Below are positions 29,015 to 35,541 of a stretch of 64,000 nucleotides of DNA, piece by piece (within the stretch, counting starts at the first letter, position 1; the number at the start of each line of letters is the position of its first letter). The stretch spans positions 496,001-560,000 of the forward strand of contig CAWDRV010000004.1 in NCBI GenBank assembly GCA_963804825.1, read 5' to 3'. The notes under the pieces were generated by a model. It saw only the letters and a list, made by a program, of their open reading frames with translations. It was not told the origin of the DNA and did not search any database. The position numbers were made by a program, and so were the translations under genes. This stretch comes from JBKQVT01 sp963804825. Lineage in GTDB: Bacteria > Planctomycetota > Planctomycetia > Pirellulales > Thermoguttaceae.

Positions 29015-29608
29015 GTGACCGCCGTGAAACGCGTCCTTCTGATCCCTGTCATCCACACGCAGGCCGACCTCGGGTCGCTGGCGGAATCGGTCCGTGCCCA
29101 TTACGTGGAACGCGTGGGGCCCGTCGGCTGGGCACAACGCCAACACGCGGTCGAGACGCTGTGGCACGACATCCGCCGGGCGATCGGCGCTTTGCATCTC
29201 GATTACCGGCAAGTGCGGATTTACCAGGACGGGTTGCCGGTGTGCGGGAAGGAAGAGGACATCGTCCGGGAACTGGCCGGGGCCGGCAGCCTGAACCACC
29301 AAATCGTCCTGGAATTGGTGGGCAAGGGGGCCGCGCTGATGGGCACGGAAGACCCGCAATTGCTGCTGCGCGAGTATCAATGGCAGCGTCGGCGGGCGGG
29401 TGTTCCCGGCGAGGCGGACGCATCCGCGCCGTCGCCGGACGAGGCCGCCGCGCTGTTGGCCCAGCGCGATCGCTTCATCGCCCGCCGGATCGAAACCACG
29501 TTGCAGGACGGCGAAATCGGCCTGCTTTTCTTGGGAGCGGCGCATCGGCTCGACGGTGTTGCGTTGTCGGGCATTCGCGTGGAAACGCTGAGCGGCGCCG
29601 GCTCTTGA
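29015..29608 (+). CDS. Conserved hypothetical protein upstream of gvpA
   Basis: The protein has 197 residues from GTG 29015 (GTG 29024 is an alternative). It begins with a strand ending in His (RVLLIPVIHTQADLGSLAES), then HLDYRQVRIYQDGLPVCG, a Gln/Arg-rich helix (LLREYQWQRRRAG) and a late hydrophobic strand (IGLLFLGAAHRLDGV). The early VIHTQADLGS and the late FLGAAHRL suggest a Rossmann-like or metal-binding fold, but I do not recognise the family. It lies on the same strand between the NtrC-like gene and gvpA, 331 bases ahead of gvpA. Confidence 0.6.
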   Translation: MTAVKRVLLIPVIHTQADLGSLAESVRAHYVERVGPVGWAQRQHAVETLWHDIRRAIGALHLDYRQVRIYQDGLPVCGKEEDIVRELAGAGSLNHQIVLELVGKGAALMGTEDPQLLLREYQWQRRRAGVPGEADASAPSPDEAAALLAQRDRFIARRIETTLQDGEIGLLFLGAAHRLDGVALSGIRVETLSGAGS

Positions 29609-29728
29609 ATCGCGGCTCTCGCGCCGACGTTGCAAGGGTCGGATTGCCGCGCGCGTGCGCAGGACGTGAGACGCGTCGGCGCCGCAACATCAACGGGGAA
29701 AAATACGCGGGGATTTCCTGCGCCGAGT

Positions 29729-29756
29729 TGACGCGTCGCGTGCATGGCTTATGGTT
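29729..29756 (+). promoter_or_regulatory. Candidate sigma-70 promoter of the gvp cluster
   Basis: TTGACG at 29729-29734 and TATGGT at 29751-29756 are 16 bases apart. They are about 185 bases upstream of gvpA, leaving a leader that contains the hairpin at 29837. The -10 box is weak and no start site is known. Confidence 0.35.
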
Positions 29757-29836
29757 CAAGCACAGTAAGACCAGTCGACATCGCAAGAAACTCAAGAAGA
29801 CCGTTATGGGGCGACGAATGGAATCATACCTGTGTT

Positions 29837-29886
29837 GCCCACGAGGGTAAGTCGACGAGGTCTCGTTTCGGTCCTTACCCTTGGGC
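29837..29886 (+). promoter_or_regulatory. Structured leader hairpin upstream of gvpA
   Basis: GCCC-ACGA-GGGTAAG at 29837-29851 pairs with CTTACCC-TT-GGGC at 29874-29886: a 7-bp inner stem and a 4-bp outer stem with a 22-base loop. No T-run follows, so it is not a simple terminator. It lies 54 bases before gvpA and could stabilise the gvpA mRNA or act as a regulatory RNA. Confidence 0.5.
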
Positions 29887-29939
29887 GACGTTAGCCCGAG
29901 GCGAGCGGATCACGGCTCCTATGTTAAAGGGGATGTGCT

Positions 29940-30158
29940 ATGGCTAAAGTTCAGAAGACGATGGATTCCTCCAGCCTGTCCGAGGTGGTGGATCGCATTC
30001 TGGACAAGGGCATCGTGATCGATGCCTTCGTGAAGGTCTCGCTGGTCGGCATCGAGTTGCTGTCGATCGAGGCCCGCGTGGTCATCGCCAGCGTCGAGAC
30101 GTACTTGAAGTACGCCGAGGCGATCGGCTTGACCGCCACCGCGGCGACACCGGCGTAG
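29940..30158 (+). CDS. gvpA: Gas vesicle major structural protein GvpA
   Basis: A 72-residue GvpA. The conserved core runs LSEVVDRILDKGIVIDAFVKV and GIELLSIEARVVIASVETYLKYAEAIGL, forming the two helices and beta-hairpin of the rib subunit. ATG 29940 follows AAAGGGGA. GvpA polymerises into the ribs of the proteinaceous gas vesicle wall, which excludes water and gives buoyancy. It is the first gene of the cluster, separated from the next by 171 bases. That allows a separate abundant gvpA mRNA as in other gvp clusters. Confidence 0.97.
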   Translation: MAKVQKTMDSSSLSEVVDRILDKGIVIDAFVKVSLVGIELLSIEARVVIASVETYLKYAEAIGLTATAATPA

Positions 30159-30329
30159 TTGTACGCCTCCTTCATCGGCTGTTTTCAGGGAGATGGGCGG
30201 CAGTTGCGAACGTCAACCACGACCTGCGGGGACCACGCGCTGCCGCCGCTCCCTGTAAACGGCCCAACGTGCGAAGTGCGAAACGTTCCTCGTGAACGAA
30301 ACAAATCCGAAAGAAAAAGGAGACGTACC
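30159..30329. other. Spacer between gvpA and the GvpC-like gene
   Basis: 170 bases without a gene. The right end has a strong AAAAGGAGA ribosome site eight bases before ATG 30330. No T-tailed hairpin was recognised, so attenuation between gvpA and the rest is not supported by sequence. Confidence 0.4.
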
Positions 30330-30647
30330 ATGGCAGTGTTTTCCGACGCCTTCCTGCGGTTGCGGCAAGACCTCGACCAGTCGCATGAGAACCGCCAGAA
30401 GTTGATCAGCGACATCCGCGCCAACGTCCGCGAAATGGCCCGGCAGACGGGCAACCAGCTCTTGGAGCATGGGCGGCGGCGCCACGCGGACTTCACGGCG
30501 ATGATCACCGAGTTGCGCGGCAAGATCGGGCAACAGGCCGCCCAGACGCGCGGACAACTGGCCGACCTGGCCGCCGACCTGCGCCATGCCGGCGCGGTCT
30601 TCAGCCGCCGGCAGCCGGCCACGAGGCGGGGTTCTCGAAATCGGTAG
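30330..30647 (+). CDS. Coiled-coil protein, GvpC-like candidate
   Basis: The protein has 105 residues from ATG 30330. Almost entirely helical: LRLRQDLDQSHENRQKLISD, IRANVREMARQTGNQLLEHG, RRRHADFTAMITELRGKIGQ, QAAQTRGQLADLAADLRHAG. The register suggests about three ~30-residue segments, with recurring His/Arg/Phe positions. GvpC of cyanobacteria is built of 33-residue amphipathic repeats that brace the outside of the GvpA shell; length, position directly after gvpA and helicity fit a minimal GvpC analogue, but sequence identity is too low to name it. A generic coiled-coil chaperone is the alternative. Confidence 0.55.
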   Translation: MAVFSDAFLRLRQDLDQSHENRQKLISDIRANVREMARQTGNQLLEHGRRRHADFTAMITELRGKIGQQAAQTRGQLADLAADLRHAGAVFSRRQPATRRGSRNR

Positions 30648-30651
30648 CGAC

Positions 30652-31707
30652 ATGGATTGGGGACTCAAATGCGCAGCGTCACTCGAAGGAAGCGATTGTG
30701 ATATTGTAACGACCGACTTGAAGGGTAGTTCCGGACCGCAGGTATGGCCCGAACCCAGCGAGCACTTCGTGCTAACCCCTCAGCTCGAGGAACTCGTCCA
30801 ACGGGCCTCTTCGTACCTGCGGGCCGGCTACCCTATCAACCTCGCCGGCCCGGCGGGCACCGGAAAGACCACCCTGGCCCTGCACCTGGCCGCCCAGCTC
30901 CGCCAGCCCGTCACCCTCATCCACGGCGACGACGAGTTCGGCAGCTCCGACCTGGTGGGCAACGACCACGGCTACCGGAGAAGCAAGTTGGTCGACAATT
31001 TCATCCATTCGGTCGTGAAGACCGAGGAGACCATGAAGACGCTGTGGATGGACAATCGTCTGACCACGGCCTGCCGCTACGGCCACGTCCTGGTCTACGA
31101 TGAATTCACCCGCAGCCGGCCGGAAGCGAACAACGTGCTCCTCAGCGTCCTGAGCGAGGGCCTGCTGAACCTGCCGAAACAGTGCAACGGCGGCGACGGC
31201 TACCTGGACGTCCATCCGAACTTCCGCGCCATCTTCACGTCGAATCCCCAGGAATACGCCGGCGTCCACAAGAGCCAGGACGCCCTGCTGGACCGGCTCA
31301 TCACCATCTACATGGACCATTACGATCGCCCGACCGAACTGGCGATCACCATGTCCAGCGGCGGCGTCGCCCGCGAAACCGCCGAGCAGATCCTCGACTT
31401 GGTCTACCTCGTCCGGCAGCGCGACCCGACCGGCCAGCGGCCGAGCATTCGGGCGGCCATCATGCTCGCCAAGGTGTTGACCGTCCGCGGGCTCACCTGC
31501 GACCCGCATGATCCGCTGGTGGTGAACACCTGCCGGGACGTGTTGCACCTGGGCAATCCGTGCGGGCGGAGCAAGGCGCCGACCCTGTCGTCGGAGGAGT
31601 TGCACGCCACGCTCGATTCCGTCTGGGGCTCGGGGGAGAATGGCCTGAATCATGCCCGGCCGGCCGCCTCGGCGGCGCCCGCCCGGGTCGAAGAGGTGCT
31701 CGCATGA
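30652..31707 (+). CDS. gvpN: Gas vesicle AAA ATPase GvpN
   Basis: The protein has 351 residues from ATG 30652, four bases after the previous stop. It is a MoxR-related AAA ATPase: Walker A GPAGTGKTT at residues 66-74, then HGDDEFGSSDLVG, Walker B VLVYDEFTRSRPE, and the arginine-finger region TSNPQEYAGVHKSQDALLDRL. These are the diagnostic GvpN motifs. GvpN is needed for vesicles to enlarge to full width in other organisms. The stop overlaps the next gene (ATGA), showing translational coupling. Confidence 0.96.
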   Translation: MDWGLKCAASLEGSDCDIVTTDLKGSSGPQVWPEPSEHFVLTPQLEELVQRASSYLRAGYPINLAGPAGTGKTTLALHLAAQLRQPVTLIHGDDEFGSSDLVGNDHGYRRSKLVDNFIHSVVKTEETMKTLWMDNRLTTACRYGHVLVYDEFTRSRPEANNVLLSVLSEGLLNLPKQCNGGDGYLDVHPNFRAIFTSNPQEYAGVHKSQDALLDRLITIYMDHYDRPTELAITMSSGGVARETAEQILDLVYLVRQRDPTGQRPSIRAAIMLAKVLTVRGLTCDPHDPLVVNTCRDVLHLGNPCGRSKAPTLSSEELHATLDSVWGSGENGLNHARPAASAAPARVEEVLA

Positions 31708-32024
31708 AAAACAAGGTCCGAAAAGGCTTGCACGACATTGTCACCCACGGCGCCATGACGGACGACGCGAAGAACCCGCAGCGAAAGTACCTGGGCGCCG
31801 CCAGCCTGGAACTGAAGAAATCGCTTTGCCAGAAAGTCCGGGACGCCGCCCGAAAACGGATCGTCGAAATGGATCGCAAGATCGCCGATCTCGAGGTCGA
31901 GATGACGCGGCTCTTAGGCACGGAGGGAGTTTCGAGACCGGGCCGTCCGGACGCCGGGTGCGGCGGGAATTCGACGGAAGACCCCGCGTCGCCGCAAGGC
32001 CGCGGCTTCACCTTAAGATATTGA
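31704..32024 (+). CDS. Gas-vesicle-cluster small helical protein, unrecognised
   Basis: The protein has 106 residues, starting at ATG 31704 inside the gvpN stop (ATGA). Basic N-terminus (MKNKVRKGLHDIVTHGAM), a middle helix (LGAASLELKKSLCQKVRDAA) and a coiled coil (RKRIVEMDRKIADLEVEMTRLL), then a weak Gly/Ser-rich tail. Coupled translation and a conserved position make it a likely gvp accessory protein. No Gvp family match is recognised. The last codons fall in a tandem 20-base repeat. Confidence 0.55.
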   Translation: MKNKVRKGLHDIVTHGAMTDDAKNPQRKYLGAASLELKKSLCQKVRDAARKRIVEMDRKIADLEVEMTRLLGTEGVSRPGRPDAGCGGNSTEDPASPQGRGFTLRY

Positions 32025-32045
32025 ACTTCACTTTAAGATATTGAA
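32006..32045. repeat. Tandem 20-base repeat at the end of the 31704 gene
   Basis: CTTCACCTTAAGATATTGAA is followed directly by CTTCACTTTAAGATATTGAA; the two differ in one base. The first copy supplies the stop codon of the preceding gene. AT-rich compared with its surroundings. No known family. Confidence 0.85.
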
Positions 32046-32174
32046 AACGTCCTCTCCCTGGGAGAGTGACCCAGACATGGTGCCCGGGGGTTGGGGGTCG
32101 GCTCGCCGTCAAGCCGACCCCTTGCCCTGCAAAGGGATGCAAGGACGGGCCGCTCACGCCCGGAGGCAGGAGCC

Positions 32175-32480
32175 ATGACGAACGAAGGAATTGCCGAGCA
32201 TCGTCCGAGCCTCGTCGAGGTCCAGGCCGCCGCGCGGCGGTTCCTGCAAGAGGCCCTGCCGGAGGCCCGGCGCGTCGACGTCGTCAAGGTCCTGCCCATG
32301 TCCTCCGGCGACGGGGGCTGGGAAGTCGAGGCCGGCGTTTGGCAGCCCAACGCCACGATCCAGGCCCTGGGGCTGTCCACGCACCACGCGGTGCTCGATC
32401 AGGGCTTTTACGTGGTCCGGCTGGACGGCCGGCTGAACGTGATCGCCTACGAAACCACAGAAGCGGAGAGAACGTCATGA
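32175..32480 (+). CDS. gvpO: Gas vesicle protein GvpO
   Basis: A 101-residue GvpO-type protein. The diagnostic segment is DGGWEVEAGVWQPNATIQAL followed by LDQGFYVVRLDGRLNVIAYE. The N-terminal helix (VQAAARRFLQEALPEARRVDVV) precedes it. GvpO is required for gas vesicle formation in several archaea and bacteria, where its role is regulatory or assembly-related. It starts 130 bases after the preceding tandem repeat and overlaps the next gene by ATGA. Confidence 0.78.
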   Translation: MTNEGIAEHRPSLVEVQAAARRFLQEALPEARRVDVVKVLPMSSGDGGWEVEAGVWQPNATIQALGLSTHHAVLDQGFYVVRLDGRLNVIAYETTEAERTS

Positions 32481-32671
32481 ACGTGAATTGCCTGTCTTGC
32501 GGCCACTCGCTCGATCTGCGCGACGCTTACGACAATTACGAAGGGCAGGTGCGGTGCTACATCTGCGGGGGCCTGTTGACCCTTCACAGCGAGGACGGCG
32601 AGGTGAAATCGGCCTCGATGTCGCAATGCCCGCAAGAGACGGTCGCATCGGTCCATCAAGAAGCCAAGTAG
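32477..32671 (+). CDS. Zinc-ribbon protein in the gvp cluster
   Basis: The protein has 64 residues, starting at ATG 32477 inside the gvpO stop. Two CxxC pairs (CLSCGHSLDL and CYICGGLL) form a classical zinc ribbon of about 35 residues. The rest is polar. No typical Gvp family has this, so it is an accessory unique to this or related clusters. It could bind nucleic acid or protein. It is a strong candidate for a new gvp gene because it lies between gvpO and gvpF/L, sharing frame coupling with gvpO. Confidence 0.65.
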   Translation: MNVNCLSCGHSLDLRDAYDNYEGQVRCYICGGLLTLHSEDGEVKSASMSQCPQETVASVHQEAK

Positions 32672-32696
32672 CGAACTCGCGGAAGGAGGAAGCCAC

Positions 32697-33458
32697 GTGT
32701 CAACGACATCGGCCCCGAGTCATGCCGGGCTGTATCTTTATGGGATTACGATTGCGGATTCGTCCGCGTGTCCGGCCGTTGGCGTGGGGGGCGCCGGCGT
32801 GGAGACCCTCGTCGAAGGCAGCCTGGCGGCCGTGGTGAGCCGGATTGCCCCGGGCAAGGTCCGCCCGCAACGGGCCAACCTGGCCGCCCATCACCGCGTG
32901 CTCCGCGAGCTGGCCGGGCAATGGCCCGTCCTGCCCGTCGTCTTCGGCACCATCTCCAGCGACGAAGAGGATCTCCGCCGCGTCCTGCAACGCAACCACG
33001 ACGCCTTGGCCGCACTGCTCCAGCGCCTGCGGGGCAAGGTCGAGATGGGCTTGAAAATCTTCTGGGACCTGCCCAACGTCTTTGAATACTTCGTGGCCAG
33101 CCACCAGGAACTCGAGACCATGCGCAACCGGCTGTTCCGCCCGGGGCGAACGCCGAGCGTCGAGGAGAAGGTCCAACTGGGCGAACTGTTCGTGTCGTTG
33201 CTCCAGCAGGCCCGCCAGCGCCACACCCGCCGCGTCAAGGAAGCGCTGGCGCCGTACTGCGTGGAAATCCGCGCCATCGACGCCGGCGAGGAACGCATGA
33301 TCATGAAACTCGCCTGCCTGGTCGAAGGCGACCGGCAACAGCAATGGGAAGAAGGCGTCCGGCAGGCCGCGATGCTCTTCGACGACCACTACCGCTTCGA
33401 CTACAACGGCCCCTGGCCTCCGTATAACTTCGCCGACATCGACCTGAAACTGACGTAA
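32697..33458 (+). CDS. gvpF/L: Gas vesicle protein GvpF/L, copy 1
   Basis: The protein has 253 residues from GTG 32697, with an excellent AAGGAGGA ribosome site. GvpF/L-family features are LYLYGITIADSS, SLAAVVSRI, VLPVVFGTI, KVEMGLKIFWD and the C-terminal FDYNGPWPPYNFADI. GvpF/L proteins bind GvpA and join the early complex that nucleates vesicles. This is one of three family copies in the cluster (37692, 38483) and the one closest to canonical length. It is followed two bases later by gvpG. Confidence 0.95.
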   Translation: MSTTSAPSHAGLYLYGITIADSSACPAVGVGGAGVETLVEGSLAAVVSRIAPGKVRPQRANLAAHHRVLRELAGQWPVLPVVFGTISSDEEDLRRVLQRNHDALAALLQRLRGKVEMGLKIFWDLPNVFEYFVASHQELETMRNRLFRPGRTPSVEEKVQLGELFVSLLQQARQRHTRRVKEALAPYCVEIRAIDAGEERMIMKLACLVEGDRQQQWEEGVRQAAMLFDDHYRFDYNGPWPPYNFADIDLKLT

Positions 33459-33460
33459 CC

Positions 33461-33757
33461 ATGTTTCTCCTGGACGACTTGCTCTTGGCGCCGATCAAAG
33501 GCCTGGCGGCCGTTTGCCAGAAGGTCCACCAGGCGGCGCAGGAAGACCTCGAGGGCCAAGAGAAGGCGGTCATGGCCGACCTGGCCGAATTGCACCACCT
33601 GCTCGATGCCGGCCAGATCCAGGACGACGACTTCAACACGCGCGAGACCGATCTGCTGGACCGGCTGGACGCCTTCCGGCAATCCCGGGGCCAGGCCGAC
33701 TCGCCCGGCGACGAGGAGGAAGAAGAAAGCGGGCAGGAAAACGAACATGCAAGATGA
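33461..33757 (+). CDS. gvpG: Gas vesicle protein GvpG
   Basis: A 98-residue GvpG: MFLLDDLLLAPIKGLAAVCQKVHQAAQEDLEGQE is diagnostic, with LAELHHLLDAGQI following. The C-terminal tail is very acidic (DEEEEESGQENEHAR). GvpG is an accessory protein of the nucleation complex with GvpF/L. It starts immediately after gvpF/L-1 and overlaps gvpS by 11 bases. Confidence 0.93.
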   Translation: MFLLDDLLLAPIKGLAAVCQKVHQAAQEDLEGQEKAVMADLAELHHLLDAGQIQDDDFNTRETDLLDRLDAFRQSRGQADSPGDEEEEESGQENEHAR

Positions 33758-34013
33758 CGCCGCTCTCATGGAGGATGCCGCGCTCACGGACGAAACCTCT
33801 CTCACGGAGGGGACCGACAACACGGTGCTCGAGTTGCTCGACCGCGTGCTCAACACGGGCGTGGTGCTGGTCGGCGACCTGACGATCACCGTGGCCGATA
33901 TCGAACTGATATATCTCCGCTTGCAGTTGTTGCTCAGCTCGGCGGAGACGGCCCGGCAGGCGGGATGGCTCGCCGTCGGACCCCATAGGGACCGCCGACA
34001 AGCCGTCCCGTAG
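33747..34013 (+). CDS. gvpS: GvpA-family protein GvpS-like
   Basis: An 88-residue GvpA-fold paralogue from ATG 33747. The core LELLDRVLNTGVVLVGDLTI and VADIELIYLRLQLLLSSAET matches GvpS (with GVDLIYLxLRLLLTS in Bacillus megaterium) better than GvpA or GvpJ. GvpA-family minor proteins probably form the conical tips or initiate assembly. The end of the frame is Arg-rich and unlike GvpS (HRDRRQAVP), so the tail may be mis-framed. Confidence 0.8.
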   Translation: MQDDAALMEDAALTDETSLTEGTDNTVLELLDRVLNTGVVLVGDLTITVADIELIYLRLQLLLSSAETARQAGWLAVGPHRDRRQAVP

Positions 34014-34028
34014 TGGAGGAACTCACCA

Positions 34029-34445
34029 TTGGGGAACATTATCATGGACGGTTTAGGCGAATGGGGTGGCACTGGCGTCTCGCCAGTGCTGCGCGAGGAC
34101 ACTGGCAGGATGCCAGTGCCACCCCGCACCGCGGCCGGCTTGTCCGACCGTGCGTCGGCCCTGGGCCTGGCCCCTTCCGCGGGCGCCCGGCTCCGCCTCG
34201 ATCCGACCAACGTCCGCAACGGCCTGATCCGGCTGGTGTTGACGCTGATCGAATTGCTTCGGGAATTGCTCGAGCGGCAAGCGCTGCGCCGCATCGACGG
34301 CGGCTCGCTCACCGACGCCGAGATCGAGCGGCTGGGCCTGACCTTCCTTCGCCTCTCCGAGGAGATGGACCGGCTCAAGCAGCAATTCGGCCTGACCGAC
34401 GACGACCTCAACCTCGATTTGGGACCGCTGGGCACACTACGTTGA
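34029..34445 (+). CDS. gvpK: Gas vesicle protein GvpK with an in-frame palindromic-repeat insert
   Basis: The protein has 138 residues from TTG 34029, which has the best start evidence (GGAGGA eight bases upstream); ATG 34044 is the alternative. The GvpK core is intact: RLRLDPTNVRNGLIRLVLTL, IELLRELLERQALRRIDGG, SLTDAEIERLGLTFLRLSEEM, KQQFGLTDDDLNLDLGPLG. Residues ~12-33 (WGGTGVSPVLREDTGRMPVPP) are encoded by a family A palindromic repeat (34063-34125) and are not part of GvpK in other organisms. The insert keeps the frame open and lies ahead of the conserved fold. Confidence 0.92.
   Translation: MGNIIMDGLGEWGGTGVSPVLREDTGRMPVPPRTAAGLSDRASALGLAPSAGARLRLDPTNVRNGLIRLVLTLIELLRELLERQALRRIDGGSLTDAEIERLGLTFLRLSEEMDRLKQQFGLTDDDLNLDLGPLGTLR
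34063..34125. repeat. Palindromic repeat family A, copy 4, inside gvpK
   Basis: GGGGTGGCACTGGCGTCTCGCCAGTG ... CACTGGCAGGATGCCAGTGCCACCCC, with arms like those at 24987 and 39303. Length 63 bases, a multiple of three, so it inserts 21 codons without a stop in the frame used by gvpK. Confidence 0.92.
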
Positions 34446-34459
34446 AAGGATGTTTCCGC

Positions 34460-34790
34460 ATGGCACAAACGCAACTCCTGCCGACCGCCTGCCACTCCGA
34501 GGGCCTGGCCGACATCCTCGAGCGCGTGTTGGACAAGGGCGTGGTCATTGCCGGCGACATCAAGATCAAGCTTTGCGACATCGAGCTGTTGAGCATTCAG
34601 ATCCGACTGCTGGTGGCTTCGGTGGACAAGGCCCGCGAAATGGGGCTGACCTGGTGGTGGCAGCCGCCGCAGCAGCAAGTCGCAGCCGCCCCACTACATG
34701 CCGGCCAGCCAGGCGCCGCCGGCCCACGCGCCGCAAAGCCCCTGGGAACAGTACGTGCAGTTTCGAAAGTTTCAAGAGCAAGAGAAATAA
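34460..34790 (+). CDS. gvpJ: Gas vesicle protein GvpJ (one frameshift)
   Basis: ATG 34460 opens a GvpA-family protein whose core (LADILERVLDKGVVIAGDIKI; CDIELLSIQIRLLVASVDKA; REMGLTWWWQPP) matches GvpJ. A one-base insertion at 34650-34690 throws the frame; in the next frame the natural tail reads HYMPASQAPPAHAPQSPWEQYVQF and ends at TAA 34790, just before the Hsp20-like gene. GvpJ is a minor GvpA paralogue probably placed at the vesicle tips. Confidence 0.86.
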
Positions 34791-34809
34791 CCACAGAAAG
34801 GGAAGAGTC

Positions 34810-35397
34810 ATGGCCAAAATGCAAAAGGACCGAACCAAGTCGCCCCGGCGCGGCGAAGGCGGCGACGGCGGCGGGAACGGCGGCCAGCGCGAAGCCCGCG
34901 GCGACGTCGGTTTCCATCTCGGCGGACTGCTGGGAAGCTTCGGCAAGGCGGTCGAAAAACTCGTCGACCTGGCCGAAAAAGGGCAAAACCTCTCCCAAAC
35001 CGGCGAACTCAAGGGACTCGATCCGCAAGGCAAGCTCCGCGGCGTCTACGGATTTTCCGTCAAGACGGCCCTGGGCGGCCAGGGCGAACGCGAGTTGAAA
35101 ATCGAGCCCTTCGGCAACATCCGCCGCGAGTCCTCGGGCGAAACCGTCGTCGAGGACGTCCGCGAGCCGCTCTGCGACGTCTACGACGAGGAAGACCACG
35201 TCCTGGTGCTGGCCGAGATCCCCGGCGTCAGCAAGAAGGACGTGCAACTGGAGCTCGCCGAGGACCGCTTGACGATCCGCGCCCAGCGCGGCGAAAAGCG
35301 ATATCACAAGGAGGTCGTCCTGCCCAAGGCATTCTCCCAGCAGGACATGCAATGGGAATGCGCCAACGGCATGTTGAAAATCCGTTTCCAAAGTTAA
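34810..35397 (+). CDS. gvpH: Hsp20/alpha-crystallin protein, GvpH-like
   Basis: The protein has 195 residues from ATG 34810. The N-terminal ~120 residues are Gly/Lys/Glu-rich with HLGGLLGSFGKAVEKLVDLA. The C-terminal ~85 residues are an alpha-crystallin domain (EDHVLVLAEIPGVSKKDVQLEL; LTIRAQRGEKRYHKEVVLPK; CANGMLKIRF). GvpH is an Hsp20-like chaperone of gas vesicle proteins in haloarchaea and several bacteria. It lies 20 bases after gvpJ, and about 145 bases with repeat B separate it from the AAA ATPase. Confidence 0.85.
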   Translation: MAKMQKDRTKSPRRGEGGDGGGNGGQREARGDVGFHLGGLLGSFGKAVEKLVDLAEKGQNLSQTGELKGLDPQGKLRGVYGFSVKTALGGQGERELKIEPFGNIRRESSGETVVEDVREPLCDVYDEEDHVLVLAEIPGVSKKDVQLELAEDRLTIRAQRGEKRYHKEVVLPKAFSQQDMQWECANGMLKIRFQS

Positions 35398-35405
35398 ATG
35401 ACGAT

Positions 35406-35505
35406 GTAGGGTGGGTCGACGGGCACCGACGCGAAGCGTTGGTCGGCGAGACCCACCATAATCCGCAACAAATAATGGTGGGTCTCGCTGCTTGACCCAC
35501 CCTAC
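35406..35505. repeat. Palindromic repeat family B, copy 1
   Basis: GTAGGGTGGGTCGACGGGCACC... and ...CTTGACCCACCCTAC, with inner GAGACCCACCAT / ATGGTGGGTCTC. Located between the Hsp20-like gene and the CDC48-type gene, inside the gvp cluster. Confidence 0.92.
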
Positions 35506-35541
35506 GATTGTTAAAAACCCGTCCACGTCGGGACTTCCATC

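Noticed and set aside
29837..29886. c-di-GMP riboswitch in the gvpA leader
   Set aside because: The conserved tetraloop-receptor and GG-helix sequences of GEMM riboswitches are missing; it is only a hairpin.
34460..34790. Programmed frameshift in gvpJ
   Set aside because: No slippery site or downstream pseudoknot is seen, and many other genes in the window have similar breaks, so sequence error is more likely.
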